Shown here in pieces: positions 30,260-39,758 of a stretch of DNA of 64,000 nucleotides (position 1 is its first letter; each line of letters begins with the position of its first letter). The position numbers were made by a program, and so were the translations under genes. A model generated the notes under the pieces. That model was not told the DNA's origin. It saw nothing but the letters and a program-made list of their open reading frames with translations, and did not search any database. This DNA comes from Candidatus Tisiphia endosymbiont of Melanophora roralis. GTDB lineage: Bacteria > Pseudomonadota > Alphaproteobacteria > Rickettsiales > Rickettsiaceae. The stretch is from contig NZ_OZ032161.1 of assembly GCF_964026575.1 (NCBI RefSeq), positions 62,001 to 126,000 on the forward strand. Direction: 5' to 3'.

Positions 30260-31546
30260 ATGGTAAGTACATCCTTCAAAGAAAGACCTCCTTATGCTAG
30301 AAAGTATAATAGCTGGCGTATTAGAATTTTATATTCAATAATTATTGGTTATTCAACATTCATATTTTGTCGTCAGAATTTTAATATTGCCATGCCTGCT
30401 TTAATGGATAATTTTGAGGTAACAAAAACTCAACTTGGCTGGATTTTAACAGCCTCTTCTATAGTTTATGGTGTAGGAAAATTGTGTAATGGATTCTTTA
30501 GCGATAGATCAAATGCTCGTATATTTATGGTGGTTGGTCTTGCCCTTGTAGGCATCATAACATTGTTATCGGGTTTCGCTTCTAGTATAACCTTACTGGG
30601 TCTTTTATGGATTCTGAATAATTGGTTTCAATCCATGGGATGGCCGCCTGCAACACGTATGTTGACTTATTGGTACGCTTCTAAGGAATTAGGAATGAAA
30701 TGGTCTTTAGGGGCTACTTCTAATCAAATTGGCGGAGCAACTACTATGATAGTGTGTGGCTATTTAATAGACGTTTATGGTTGGAAAGCAGCATTTATAA
30801 TTCCTGGAATAGTGGCATTATTAATATCGTTATTTTTATTTAATAGATTACGTAATTCTCCCAATGAGGTTAATTTACCCATAGTAGAAGAGTATAAAGA
30901 ATGTGATATATCTCTTGGAAACAATGGTGATAATTTATTAACGCGTCAACTAATAAAAATTGTATTTTGTAATAGGTTAGTGTGGTATGTGTGTTTTGCT
31001 AATATGTTTGTTTATATTGTACGGTCAGGTGTAATTTTTTGGGCACCCGTATTTTTACGTGAACTAAAAAACGTTACTATTGCTCAAGCTGGTCTACAAG
31101 TTGCTTCTTATGATATTTTAGGTTTAATTGGTGGTGTTGTTGCTGGATGGATGTCAGACAAGCTATTTCAAGGACGACGTGGTCCAGTTGGTTCAGTATT
31201 TATGTTTGTTTTGGCTTTTACTCTTATTTTATTTTGGCAAATACCAAACGAGTATGAAATATTTAGCATGATTATTCTTGCTTTGGCTGGTTTTTTTGTA
31301 TCTGGACCGCAAGTCTTAATAGGTGTTGCTACAGCAGATTTTACTAATAAACAAGCAGTTGGTACAGCTAATGGTCTTTCAGGCTTATTTGGTTATCTTG
31401 GTGCTGCATTGGCTGGGGTATGTGTTGGTTGGATTTCTGATAATTTAGGTTGGAATGGTGTTTTTTTATTTTTTATCTTTTCTGCTTTCTTGGGGGCAAT
31501 ACTTTTTTCCTTAACTTGGAATTATAGTTCTAGAAAAATTGCATAA
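30260..31546 (+). CDS. MFS transporter, organophosphate:phosphate antiporter type
   Basis: A 428-residue 12-helix MFS carrier. IGYSTFIFCRQNFNIAMPAL and LNNWFQSMGWPPATRMLTYW match the OPA (GlpT/UhpT/UhpC) family, in which N-x-x-x-Q-x-x-GWPP is diagnostic. Such carriers exchange glycerol-3-phosphate or sugar phosphates for phosphate; rickettsiae use them to import host metabolites such as glycerol-3-phosphate for lipid synthesis. The exact substrate cannot be set from sequence. Stands alone, about 90 bases upstream of ndk. Confidence 0.85.
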   Translation: MVSTSFKERPPYARKYNSWRIRILYSIIIGYSTFIFCRQNFNIAMPALMDNFEVTKTQLGWILTASSIVYGVGKLCNGFFSDRSNARIFMVVGLALVGIITLLSGFASSITLLGLLWILNNWFQSMGWPPATRMLTYWYASKELGMKWSLGATSNQIGGATTMIVCGYLIDVYGWKAAFIIPGIVALLISLFLFNRLRNSPNEVNLPIVEEYKECDISLGNNGDNLLTRQLIKIVFCNRLVWYVCFANMFVYIVRSGVIFWAPVFLRELKNVTIAQAGLQVASYDILGLIGGVVAGWMSDKLFQGRRGPVGSVFMFVLAFTLILFWQIPNEYEIFSMIILALAGFFVSGPQVLIGVATADFTNKQAVGTANGLSGLFGYLGAALAGVCVGWISDNLGWNGVFLFFIFSAFLGAILFSLTWNYSSRKIA

Positions 31547-31635
31547 AGTACCACTTTAACCATGCTATCAGAATTTGCTTGCCAAAAATATATAAATTTA
31601 TATAAATATTAACAATAAATTAATAAAGGTTTACT

Positions 31636-32058
31636 GTGACTCAAGAATATACATTTTCAATGATTAAGCCAGATGCTACGAAAAGAAATCTAATTGGTAA
31701 AATTATTTCTTACTTAGAAAATACTGGACTAAAAATAGTAGCTCAAAGAATGACTATTTTAACTAGAGATCAAGCAGAAAATTTCTATGCAGAGCATAGG
31801 TCAAAGGCATTTTTTAATAGTTTAGTGGAATATATCATTTCTGGTCCAGTCGTCTTGCAGGTGCTTAAAGGGGAAAATGCTATTTTAAAAAATCGTAGAA
31901 TAATGGGAGCTACTAACCCAAATGATGCTGAACTAGGCACAATTCGAAAAGATTTTGCAGAGAATATTGAGGCTAATAGTATCCATGGTTCTGATAGTTT
32001 AGAAAGTGCAGAAAGAGAAGTGAAATTATTCTTTACTAAAAAAGAAATTGTAGAATAA
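31636..32058 (+). CDS. ndk: Nucleoside diphosphate kinase
   Basis: A 140-residue Ndk that balances NTP pools using a phospho-His intermediate. [15 protein letters not shown] opens the protein and the catalytic His lies in [17 protein letters not shown]. Start is GTG with AAAGG upstream. It begins a tight run: mnmG starts 10 bases after its stop. Confidence 0.95.
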   Translation: MTQEYTFSMIKPDATKRNLIGKIISYLENTGLKIVAQRMTILTRDQAENFYAEHRSKAFFNSLVEYIISGPVVLQVLKGENAILKNRRIMGATNPNDAELGTIRKDFAENIEANSIHGSDSLESAEREVKLFFTKKEIVE

Positions 32059-32068
32059 CTTAAGTCTT

Positions 32069-33916
32069 ATGAAATATAGCGTTGTAGTTATTGGTGGTGG
32101 TCATGCTGGTTGCGAGGCAGCTTCGGCTTCTGCACGTTGTGGTGTAGATACTCTTTTAATTACTCTGAAGCTAGATAATCTTGGTGAAATGTCTTGTAAT
32201 CCTGCAATAGGCGGAGTGGCGAAAGGTACTCTAGTGAAAGAGGTAGATGCACTTGATGGGCTTATGGGTAAAATTATAGATCAAGCTGGTATACATTATA
32301 AGATGCTTAATGAAAGTAAAGGACCAGCAGTTTGGGGACCAAGAGCTCAAGCTGATAGAAAACTTTATAAAAAAGCTATGTATAATGCTTTAATAAATCA
32401 TCCAAATTTGACAATTTTATATGCATCTGTAGAAAATATTGAAATCCAAGACTCTAGAGTGAAAGCATTGATTTTAGACGATGGTACGAGAATTGCATGT
32501 CAAAAAGCTGTGTTGACTACAGGTACGTTTTTATCTGGACTCATTCATATAGGACCTAAAAAAATCCCATCTGGTAGAGTGGGTGAAAGGCCATCATACG
32601 GCTTATCTAACACATTGAAATATCTAGGTTTTTCCCTTGGTAGGTTAAAAACTGGTACACCTCCAAGAATAGATGGGAGAACAATTGATTATAACGAAGT
32701 AGAAGTGCAGACTGGAGATGCCGTGCCACGCCCTTTCTCTGAACTTACAGATTCTATTAAGGTAAAGCAAATAAATTGTTTCGTTACTAGAACAACTGAA
32801 CAAACTCATGAAATTGTTAGAAATAATTTAGATAAATCAGCTATGTATTCTGGACAAATCGAGGGCATAGGACCAAGATATTGCCCATCTATTGAGGACA
32901 AGGTTACTAGGTTTGCTAAAGCAAGTCATCAAATATTCTTAGAACCTGAAGGTTTGGATGACCATACGATATACCCAAATGGTATATCTACATCATTACC
33001 TGAAGATATACAACTAGCATTACTAAAGACAATTCCTAGTCTTAAAAAGGCTACAATGTTAAGACCAGCCTATGCAATAGAATATGATTATGTTGATCCT
33101 AGAGAATTAAAAGCAACTTTAGAAACAAAAAAAATTGAGGGGTTATACTTTGCTGGTCAAATTAATGGCACCACTGGTTATGAAGAAGCGGCGGGGCAAG
33201 GAATCATAGCAGGTATTAATGCAGCTTTATCACTAAAAAGTCAATCAAATTTTATTTTGACTAGAGCAGATGCCTATATTGGTGTTATGATTGATGATTT
33301 AATTACTCTTGGTACAGCAGAGCCTTATAGAATGTTTACTTCTAGATCTGAATATAGGCTTTCAGTTAGGGCAGATAATGCAGATTTAAGACTAACTCAA
33401 ATGGCTATAGATTTTGGTATTGTATCTGATTTACGCAAAGAGATTTTTAACAAAAAATGTGAAGATATTCATAAGGCAGAAAATATTGTAAGAACTCTTT
33501 CTCTAACAACCACTAAGTTAGCTAATCTAGGCGTGTCTATCTCACAAGATGGTTCACACAAAACAGCCTTTGATTTGCTGGGATTACCAAATTTTGGTAT
33601 CGATAAAACAATAGAAATTTTTCCAGAGCTTGTTTCATTAAATAGAAAACTTCTTCATTATCTTTGTATCGAATCAAGATATTCCTCTTATTTGACTAGA
33701 CAAAATGCAGATATTCAATTATTTAAAGAAGAAGAATTAGAATTGTTAGATGATGATATTGATTATTTTAAAATACCAAGTTTGTCTACAGAGGTGCGAG
33801 AAAAACTACACCATCATAAACCAGCTACTATTGGTGCGGCTAGAAGAATATCCGGTGTTACTCCAGCTGCTTTAATAGCAATTATAATTTATATGAAAAC
33901 AAGGCATAGAAATTAA
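32069..33916 (+). CDS. mnmG: tRNA uridine-5-carboxymethylaminomethyl modification enzyme MnmG
   Basis: A 615-residue FAD enzyme (GidA) that with MnmE makes cmnm5U at the wobble base of several tRNAs. The N-terminal FAD motif [20 protein letters not shown] is intact; [25 protein letters not shown] and [19 protein letters not shown] are family signatures, and the C-terminal helical domain that binds MnmE is complete. rsmG follows with a one-base overlap of stop and start. Confidence 0.96.
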   Translation: MKYSVVVIGGGHAGCEAASASARCGVDTLLITLKLDNLGEMSCNPAIGGVAKGTLVKEVDALDGLMGKIIDQAGIHYKMLNESKGPAVWGPRAQADRKLYKKAMYNALINHPNLTILYASVENIEIQDSRVKALILDDGTRIACQKAVLTTGTFLSGLIHIGPKKIPSGRVGERPSYGLSNTLKYLGFSLGRLKTGTPPRIDGRTIDYNEVEVQTGDAVPRPFSELTDSIKVKQINCFVTRTTEQTHEIVRNNLDKSAMYSGQIEGIGPRYCPSIEDKVTRFAKASHQIFLEPEGLDDHTIYPNGISTSLPEDIQLALLKTIPSLKKATMLRPAYAIEYDYVDPRELKATLETKKIEGLYFAGQINGTTGYEEAAGQGIIAGINAALSLKSQSNFILTRADAYIGVMIDDLITLGTAEPYRMFTSRSEYRLSVRADNADLRLTQMAIDFGIVSDLRKEIFNKKCEDIHKAENIVRTLSLTTTKLANLGVSISQDGSHKTAFDLLGLPNFGIDKTIEIFPELVSLNRKLLHYLCIESRYSSYLTRQNADIQLFKEEELELLDDDIDYFKIPSLSTEVREKLHHHKPATIGAARRISGVTPAALIAIIIYMKTRHRN

Positions 33917-34515
33917 TGTATGACTGTGATAATATTTCACGTGAAACAATAGATGCTCTAGGAAAATATCAATCGTTAACATTGAAGTGGAATAAAACTA
34001 TTAACCTCGTTTCTTGTAATACCGAACATGAGTTTTGGGTAAGACATATTTTAGATTCTTTGCAACTCATGAAGTACATAAATGACCACAATATCCATTT
34101 AGTAGATGTTGGTTCGGGTGGTGGATTTCCAGGGATAGTATTGTCTATTGCAGGGATAAAGAATGTTACTTTAGTGGAATCTGATATAAGAAAGTCTATT
34201 TTTTTATTGCAAGCTTCTAAAATTTCTAGTAACAAAGTAAAGGTGGTTAATCAACGAATAGAAGATGTTAAATTAGATTGTGATATATTAACTTCTAGGG
34301 CATTTGCTCAGTTAGAGAAAATATTTGTTTATACCAAACATATTAATGTAAAAAATAAATATTTATTATTTAAAGGTGAGCAGTATCACGAAGAAATTGA
34401 GAATGCCAAAAAGAGGTGGTCTTTTTGGTATTCGGTATATGATAGTGAGACTTCTAATAATAGTAAAATTCTAGAAATTAGTAATATACATGACAAAAAT
34501 AGTTGCGATAGTTAA
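33916..34515 (+). CDS. rsmG: 16S rRNA (guanine527-N7)-methyltransferase RsmG
   Basis: A 199-residue SAM enzyme (GidB) that methylates G527 of 16S rRNA; loss gives streptomycin tolerance in other bacteria. WNKTINLVS, WVRHILDSLQL, and the SAM loop VDVGSGGGFPGIVLSI are typical. It overlaps mnmG by one base and parA by 26 bases. Confidence 0.94.
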   Translation: MYDCDNISRETIDALGKYQSLTLKWNKTINLVSCNTEHEFWVRHILDSLQLMKYINDHNIHLVDVGSGGGFPGIVLSIAGIKNVTLVESDIRKSIFLLQASKISSNKVKVVNQRIEDVKLDCDILTSRAFAQLEKIFVYTKHINVKNKYLLFKGEQYHEEIENAKKRWSFWYSVYDSETSNNSKILEISNIHDKNSCDS

Positions 34516-35254
34516 TCAAAAAGGTGGAGTTGCTAAAACTACGACTACTGTAAATTTATCGACAGCTTTATCTGTAATGGATAAAAAAATTTTAGTAATA
34601 GATTTAGATCCTCAAGGAAATAGTAGCACTGGATTTGGTATAAGTCAACAAGATAGAAAGGTTACTATTTATCAGGTATTAACAGGTTCAAAGCCTATTG
34701 GAGAAGCTATAATACAAACAAATATTCCAAATTTACAATTAATTACATCTAATACTAATTTGTCTGGTGCCGAGTCGGATTTATTAAGTATAAAAAAGCG
34801 AGAATATTTATTATCAGAGTTATTAAATAACTTAGTCGGTGACTATGATTATGTTATGATAGATTGCCCTCCATCTCTTAATCTGCTAACAGTCAATGCG
34901 TTAGTTGCTTGTGATAATGTGTTAATTCCCATGCAGTGCGATTTTTATTCATTAGAAGGGTTAAGTCATTTACTAAAAACAATTGAAATTATAGAGAAGA
35001 ATCTAAACCCAAAAATAAAAATCGCTGGTATTTTATTTACTATGTACGATAAACGCAATCTATTAACTGAACAAGTGGAAGAGGACGTTAGAAAATGCTT
35101 AGGAAGATTGGTATTTAAGACAGTTATTCCAAGGAATATAAAACTATCTGAGGCACCATCTTATGGTCAGCCAGCAATTATTTACGATCATAAATGTGCT
35201 GGCTCTATTGCTTACATGGAACTTACTAAAGAGATTTTAGGTAGAAATATATGA
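34490..35254 (+). CDS. parA: Chromosome partitioning ATPase ParA
   Basis: A 254-residue ParA/Soj ATPase. The deviant Walker A motif VNQKGGVAKTTTTVNL, Walker B MIDCPPSLN and the VIPRNIKLSEAPSYGQP tail are clear. It moves ParB-parS complexes during origin segregation. Start lies within the rsmG 3' end and its stop overlaps the parB start by four bases, so the group is translated as one operon. Confidence 0.95.
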   Translation: MTKIVAIVNQKGGVAKTTTTVNLSTALSVMDKKILVIDLDPQGNSSTGFGISQQDRKVTIYQVLTGSKPIGEAIIQTNIPNLQLITSNTNLSGAESDLLSIKKREYLLSELLNNLVGDYDYVMIDCPPSLNLLTVNALVACDNVLIPMQCDFYSLEGLSHLLKTIEIIEKNLNPKIKIAGILFTMYDKRNLLTEQVEEDVRKCLGRLVFKTVIPRNIKLSEAPSYGQPAIIYDHKCAGSIAYMELTKEILGRNI

Positions 35255-36123
35255 AGAACAAAGGTTTAGGTAAAGGGTTGTCAGCTTTGCTTGGAGAAGA
35301 GGTTTTTACTATAGAGAAAGATGAATTAGTAAAAATTATAGATATCGACAAAATTGAAGCTAGGAATAATCAACCAAGGAAAAAATTTGAGTATGATAAA
35401 ATAAAAGAATTAGCCGATTCCATAAGTAATAATGGTTTGTTACAACCAATTATTGTTAGTTCAATTAGCGAGGGGAGATATAAAATTATAGCTGGTGAGA
35501 GACGTTGGCGTGCTTGTAAGATAGCTAAGATTACTGATATTCCTGCGATTATAAAAGATTTAAATGATAAAGAGATTATAGAAATAGCTCTAATTGAAAA
35601 TATTCAAAGAGAAGAATTATCGGTTATAGAAGAATCAGAAGGATTTGAGCGATTAATAAAAGAGTTTGGTTATACACAAGAGCAACTAGCAGGAAAACTT
35701 AGCAAAAGTCGTAGTCATATAGCGAATTTATTAAGGCTAAATCAATTGCCACAATCTATCAAAGATAAAATAAATGATGGTTTTTTAACTATGGGACATG
35801 CAAGATGTTTAATTAATCATGAGCAGGCTGAGATAATAGCTAATCATATTATTGAGAATGATTTAAATGTTCGTCAAACTGAAGATATGGTAAGAAACTG
35901 GTCCAAAAATGAATATACAAAAGCACCAGAACATGAGAAACGTGTAGGAAAGAAATTCCTAAAAGAAGGTAGTAAAGATAATGATTTACAGTTATTAGCT
36001 AAATCATTGTCAGAAAGATTTAATATAAAAGTAACTATTGAAGACTATCCAATTGGTGGAAAATTAATATTTCACTATAATAGTTTAGAGGAACTTGATT
36101 CAATTTTGTCGAGGTTAAATTAA
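35251..36123 (+). CDS. parB: Chromosome partitioning protein ParB
   Basis: A 290-residue ParB/Spo0J CTPase and parS-binding protein. LGKGLSALLGE opens it; NQPRKKFEYDKIKELADSI and IAGERRWRACKIA form the CTP-binding N-domain, and KLSKSRSHIANLLRLNQLP is the helix-turn-helix. The C-terminal dimer domain ends at the stop that directly abuts the next start codon. Confidence 0.95.
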   Translation: MKNKGLGKGLSALLGEEVFTIEKDELVKIIDIDKIEARNNQPRKKFEYDKIKELADSISNNGLLQPIIVSSISEGRYKIIAGERRWRACKIAKITDIPAIIKDLNDKEIIEIALIENIQREELSVIEESEGFERLIKEFGYTQEQLAGKLSKSRSHIANLLRLNQLPQSIKDKINDGFLTMGHARCLINHEQAEIIANHIIENDLNVRQTEDMVRNWSKNEYTKAPEHEKRVGKKFLKEGSKDNDLQLLAKSLSERFNIKVTIEDYPIGGKLIFHYNSLEELDSILSRLN

Positions 36124-36774
36124 ATGCAAATTTTTTTAGATAGTGCTGATATTAAAGAAATTGATGAGATTAACCAATTGGGTATCATTGATGGTATAAC
36201 TACTAATCCTTCTTTGATGTCTAAGACAAAAGATGATTTTGGATCAACCATTATTAAGATATGTAAGATAGTACGCTCTGATGTTAGTGTAGAAGTAGCT
36301 GCCAATGATGTTGACACTATGATTAGCCAAGGTAACAAAATTTTAGGAATATCAAGTAATATTGTTATCAAATTACCTATGACATGGAATGGTATTAAAG
36401 TGTGCCAGTATTTTGCAAATAAAGGCAAGAAAGTAAATATGACACTATGCTTTTCGGTTAATCAAGCTCTTATCGCTGCAAAAGCTGGAGCATATTATGT
36501 ATCACCTTTTATAGGTAGGCTTGATGATATAGGTCAGAATGGTATGAGTTTAATAAGAGATATAAGACAGATGTATGATAATTATCAATATCAGACAAAA
36601 ATCTTAGCTGCATCTATAAGAAACCCGAACCATGTTTATCAATCTGCTATGTATGGAGCTGATGTTGCTACAATGTCTAGTAAAATTATCAAACAATTAT
36701 TAGATCATCCACTAACAGATTCAGGTTTAGAGGTTTTTAATAGAGATTGGGCTAAATCTAGATTAAAGTTTTAA
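36124..36774 (+). CDS. Transaldolase / fructose-6-phosphate aldolase family protein
   Basis: A 216-residue TalC/FSA-type class I aldolase. MQIFLDSADIKEIDE and GITTNPSLM are the family start, Lys83 in IVIKLPMTWNG is the expected Schiff-base residue, and YVSPFIGRLDD is the second signature. Short transaldolases of this type interconvert fructose-6-P, erythrose-4-P and sedoheptulose-7-P or cleave fructose-6-P. The start directly abuts the parB stop, so it is carried in the parAB operon. A non-oxidative pentose phosphate step is unusual for classical Rickettsia but is reported for Torix-group and Megaira relatives. Confidence 0.9.
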   Translation: MQIFLDSADIKEIDEINQLGIIDGITTNPSLMSKTKDDFGSTIIKICKIVRSDVSVEVAANDVDTMISQGNKILGISSNIVIKLPMTWNGIKVCQYFANKGKKVNMTLCFSVNQALIAAKAGAYYVSPFIGRLDDIGQNGMSLIRDIRQMYDNYQYQTKILAASIRNPNHVYQSAMYGADVATMSSKIIKQLLDHPLTDSGLEVFNRDWAKSRLKF

Positions 36775-36793
36775 TAATTAAAAAGGTGAATAT

Positions 36794-36952
36794 ATGAAAA
36801 AAACTCAATCTAGTTCGCTTGCCCCTCATTTTCAAATCCAATTCTTCAAATCATTCGAGTATACTTTATATTACAAAAACTATAAAATTAATTCATGTAT
36901 ATTAAGGTTAATTTTTCCACCAACTATTTATAAAGTTAAAAGCTACAAGTAA
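36794..36952 (+). CDS. Possible 52-aa ORF containing a repeat fragment
   Basis: An ATG ORF of 52 codons with a good ribosome site (AAAAGGTGAA) begins MKKTQSSSLAPHFQIQ. Bases 36,831-36,872 match the left end of the palindromic element at 39,538 (inverted: CAATTCTTCAAATCATTCGA and GTATAC). The protein is basic without recognisable domain. It may be a remnant into which a repeat inserted, or chance. Confidence 0.25.
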   Translation: MKKTQSSSLAPHFQIQFFKSFEYTLYYKNYKINSCILRLIFPPTIYKVKSYK

Positions 36953-36990
36953 ATTATAAGAAATAATCGACAATAAAGGAATTAAGAGTT

Positions 36991-38658
36991 ATGTCATATC
37001 AATATGTTTATGTTATGAATGGTCTAAGTAAGACTATCAACGGTAAACAAATCTTAAAGGAAACGTATTTATCCTTCTTACCAGGGGCAAAGATTGGTAT
37101 TATTGGTCCAAATGGTGCTGGCAAATCTACTCTTTTAAAAATTATGGCAGGTATTGACAAAGAATATGACGGTGAGGCGTTTGTAGCGAGTGGGGTTAGA
37201 GTTGGCTATTTAGCTCAGGAGCCGCATCTTGATCCTACTCGAAATGTTTTTGATAATATTATGGAAAGTTTAAGTGAGAAGAAAGCTTTAATCGATGAAT
37301 TTAATGAAATAAGCTATAAATTTGCTGAGGAAATGTCAGATGATGAAATGAACGAACTTCTAGCAAAACAGGCTGATCTACAGGAAAAAATAGATAGTTG
37401 TGATGCTTGGAGTTTAGAGAGGGAAATAGAGATTGCTATGTTTGCATTAAGGTGTCCAAATAAAGATGCCGATGTTACAAAAATCTCAGGTGGGGAAAAA
37501 AGACGAGTGGGGTTATGTAAACTTTTACTAGAAAAGCCTGATATGTTATTACTCGATGAACCGACAAATCATTTAGATGCTGAATCGGTATCTTGGCTAG
37601 AAAATTATTTAAAAAATTATAAAGGTACTGTAGTAGTTATTACCCATGATCGATATTTTCTTGATAAGGTAACGGATTGGATATTAGAGGTGGATCGTGG
37701 TAGATGTGTTCCATGGCATTCTAATTACACTACTTGGCTCGAGCAGAAGCAAGCAAAATTAGAGCTTGAAGATAAAGAAGAAGATGATAGGAGTAAACAA
37801 TTAAAAAGAGAACTTGAATGGATACGTCAATCACCAAAAGCTAGACAATCAAAAAGTAAGGCTAGAATTAGTGCTTATCAGGATTTGTTGACTAAACAAA
37901 AAGAACAAAGATCCGGCATTGCACAAATTATTATACCTAATGGTCCACGCCTAGGCGATTTAGTTATAGAGGCAGAGCATATAGCAAAGAGATACGGTGA
38001 TAAGGTGTTGTTATCAGATTTTAGCTTTAAGGTTGTTCCAGGAGCTATTGTTGGTATTATAGGTCCAAATGGAGCAGGTAAATCTACTTTATTTAACATT
38101 ATCACTGGCAAAACTGATCCAAATCACGGCTCTATTAAATTAGGACAAACTGTTAAACTTGGTTACGTTGATCAATCAAGAGATGATTTAGACGATAACA
38201 AGACTGTGTGGGATGAGATTTCCTTAGGTCTTGAAGAGTTACAACTTGGTTCTAGATCAATGAAAAGTCGAGCTTATTGTGCAGCCTTTAATTTTAGGGG
38301 TGGAGACCAACAGAAGAAAGTAGGGCAACTTTCTGGTGGTGAACGCAATAGAGTGCATATAGCCAAATTACTAAAAGAGGGAGCTAACGTTATATTACTT
38401 GATGAACCATCGAATGATCTTGATGTTGATACGTTACGAGCCTTAGAAGATGCGATTTTGGATTTTGCTGGATGTGTATTAGTAATAAGCCATGATCGTT
38501 GGTTTTTAGATAGAATAGCAACACATATTATTGCTTTTGATAAAGATGGAAATGCTACATGGTTTGAAGGAAATTACCAAGATTACCATGATTATATGAT
38601 TAATTTAACAGGGGAAAATATTATTAATCCTAAATATCGTCATAAAAAGTTAGTATAA
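36991..38658 (+). CDS. ettA: Energy-dependent translational throttle protein EttA
   Basis: A 555-residue ABC-F protein with two ATPase domains and no membrane part. Walker A motifs IIGPNGAGKSTLL and IIGPNGAGKSTLF, signatures KISGGEKRRVGL and QLSGGERNRVHI, and Walker B LLLDEPTNHLD and ILLDEPSNDLD are intact; the P-site linker lies at about 240-310 (RSKQLKRELEWIRQSPKARQ). EttA binds the ribosomal E site and gates elongation by ATP/ADP ratio, apt for an energy parasite with Tlc. Confidence 0.94.
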   Translation: MSYQYVYVMNGLSKTINGKQILKETYLSFLPGAKIGIIGPNGAGKSTLLKIMAGIDKEYDGEAFVASGVRVGYLAQEPHLDPTRNVFDNIMESLSEKKALIDEFNEISYKFAEEMSDDEMNELLAKQADLQEKIDSCDAWSLEREIEIAMFALRCPNKDADVTKISGGEKRRVGLCKLLLEKPDMLLLDEPTNHLDAESVSWLENYLKNYKGTVVVITHDRYFLDKVTDWILEVDRGRCVPWHSNYTTWLEQKQAKLELEDKEEDDRSKQLKRELEWIRQSPKARQSKSKARISAYQDLLTKQKEQRSGIAQIIIPNGPRLGDLVIEAEHIAKRYGDKVLLSDFSFKVVPGAIVGIIGPNGAGKSTLFNIITGKTDPNHGSIKLGQTVKLGYVDQSRDDLDDNKTVWDEISLGLEELQLGSRSMKSRAYCAAFNFRGGDQQKKVGQLSGGERNRVHIAKLLKEGANVILLDEPSNDLDVDTLRALEDAILDFAGCVLVISHDRWFLDRIATHIIAFDKDGNATWFEGNYQDYHDYMINLTGENIINPKYRHKKLV

Positions 38659-38722
38659 ACCTCAATTTTGGATTAAAAGCAGAAGAGTATACAGCAGAAA
38701 TAGAATTATGAAGAGGTCTATT

Positions 38723-39052
38723 ATGTCTCTAGGAGAAATATTAGTGGTTATGTTAGTAGCACTGATAGTAATGAAACCAGAAGATATTCCAAGCATTATA
38801 AAAAAAATCCAAGAATTTAAATTATACTGCTCAGCTATCAAAAATCAAGCATTAGCCTATATTACGAAAGACTTAAAAATTGATAATAATATTTTAGAGA
38901 ATAAAGCTGAGCTGTTGAATTTTTATTTAGAAAGAATCATTAATATCCAAGGATATTATGATGGTAATTATTCTCTAGATGAGCTTAAAGCAAAGTATGA
39001 TGAGCTTATAAAAATAAAAAGTACAAAATATGTACAAGATTGTAAGAAATAA
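38723..39052 (+). CDS. TatA/TatB-like membrane protein
   Basis: About 109 residues. The N-terminus MSLGEILVVMLVALIVMKPEDIPSIIKKI shows the Tat pattern: short periplasmic Glu-containing end, one membrane helix, a hinge with Pro, and an amphipathic helix. The C-terminal 75 residues are helical and charged, as in TatB. ATG 38,723 is preferred over 38,708 because AAGAGG at 38,711-38,716 serves it. TatB would select folded twin-arginine substrates; a standalone membrane anchor is the alternative. It overlaps the TfoX-N gene by 23 bases. Confidence 0.65.
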   Translation: MSLGEILVVMLVALIVMKPEDIPSIIKKIQEFKLYCSAIKNQALAYITKDLKIDNNILENKAELLNFYLERIINIQGYYDGNYSLDELKAKYDELIKIKSTKYVQDCKK

Positions 39053-39392
39053 TGAATTTATTGAGTATATAAAAGATATATTAGCACCTTTCGGTCAAAT
39101 AACTACTCGTACGATGTTCGGTAGTTATAGCATATATAAAGATAGAGTGATAATAGGGATTATTGCAGAAAGTGAGCTATATTTTAAAGCAGATAGCTTC
39201 ACCGCTAAATATTTTAAATCTTTTGGCTCACAGCCATTTACCTATAATAGCAAAAATAAGCTGGTAACTATATCATATTGGAAAGTATTACCTGAGATTT
39301 TAGATCAAGAGGAAGAACTTGGAAAATGGGTCTCTATGGCATTTAATGTATCTATTAATTCCAAGAAAATACCTCATGCTTTAAATCATTGA
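39030..39392 (+). CDS. TfoX N-terminal domain protein
   Basis: A 120-residue protein with the TfoX/Sxy N-terminal fold: FIEYIKDILAPFGQITTRTMFGSYSIY, IIGIIAESELYFKADS and FTYNSKNKLVTISYWKVLPEIL match the family. The C-terminal helix-hairpin domain of full Sxy is absent, as in many bacteria. Sxy co-activates competence genes in Haemophilus; a role here, next to a Tat-like gene and with comEC/comF elsewhere in the window, is speculative. Confidence 0.82.
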   Translation: MYKIVRNNEFIEYIKDILAPFGQITTRTMFGSYSIYKDRVIIGIIAESELYFKADSFTAKYFKSFGSQPFTYNSKNKLVTISYWKVLPEILDQEEELGKWVSMAFNVSINSKKIPHALNH

Positions 39393-39758
39393 GGTAGAAT
39401 TGTGAATTATGAAGGACACCAAAAATCTGATATTGTATTTACTAACCTCAGTTTTGGATTAAAATTAAAAATATTAATTTAACAATCAGATGCAGAGCCG
39501 TCTCAAATCTGATTGTTTCTATAATTTCACCGAATTTGGTATACTCAAATGATTTGAAGAATTGGATTTGCAAATGAATGGTGAGCATGCTAAGCGTACA
39601 TATAGTATAGTTACGCATGCGAATCCATGATATTTTCAAAAAACAATTCGTAGGAGCAGAAGAGTATATAAGAATTGACAAATTCTTATTCCAAATTCGC
39701 GTAAGTGGCAAACTGCTGTATTAAATGCAGCATAAATATGTTGAAATCACTAAATATA
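39393..39758. repeat. Intergenic region with a complete palindromic element
   Basis: Bases 39,538-39,680 are a whole palindromic element: ends GTATACTCAAATGATTTGAAG and GGAGCAGAAGAGTATA, inner parts AATGGTGAGCATGCTAAGCG and ACGCATGCGAATCCATGATA, with ACAATTCGTAGGAGC near the right end. An inverted homologue lies at 62,267-62,382, and fragments occur at 13,903, 16,050, 36,831, 38,680 and 43,880. Bases 39,669-39,706 hold a diverged copy of the AATTCTTATCCC hairpin. CCTCAGTTTTGGATTAAAA at 39,447 repeats the sequence after ettA (38,661). No gene is seen. Confidence 0.7.
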
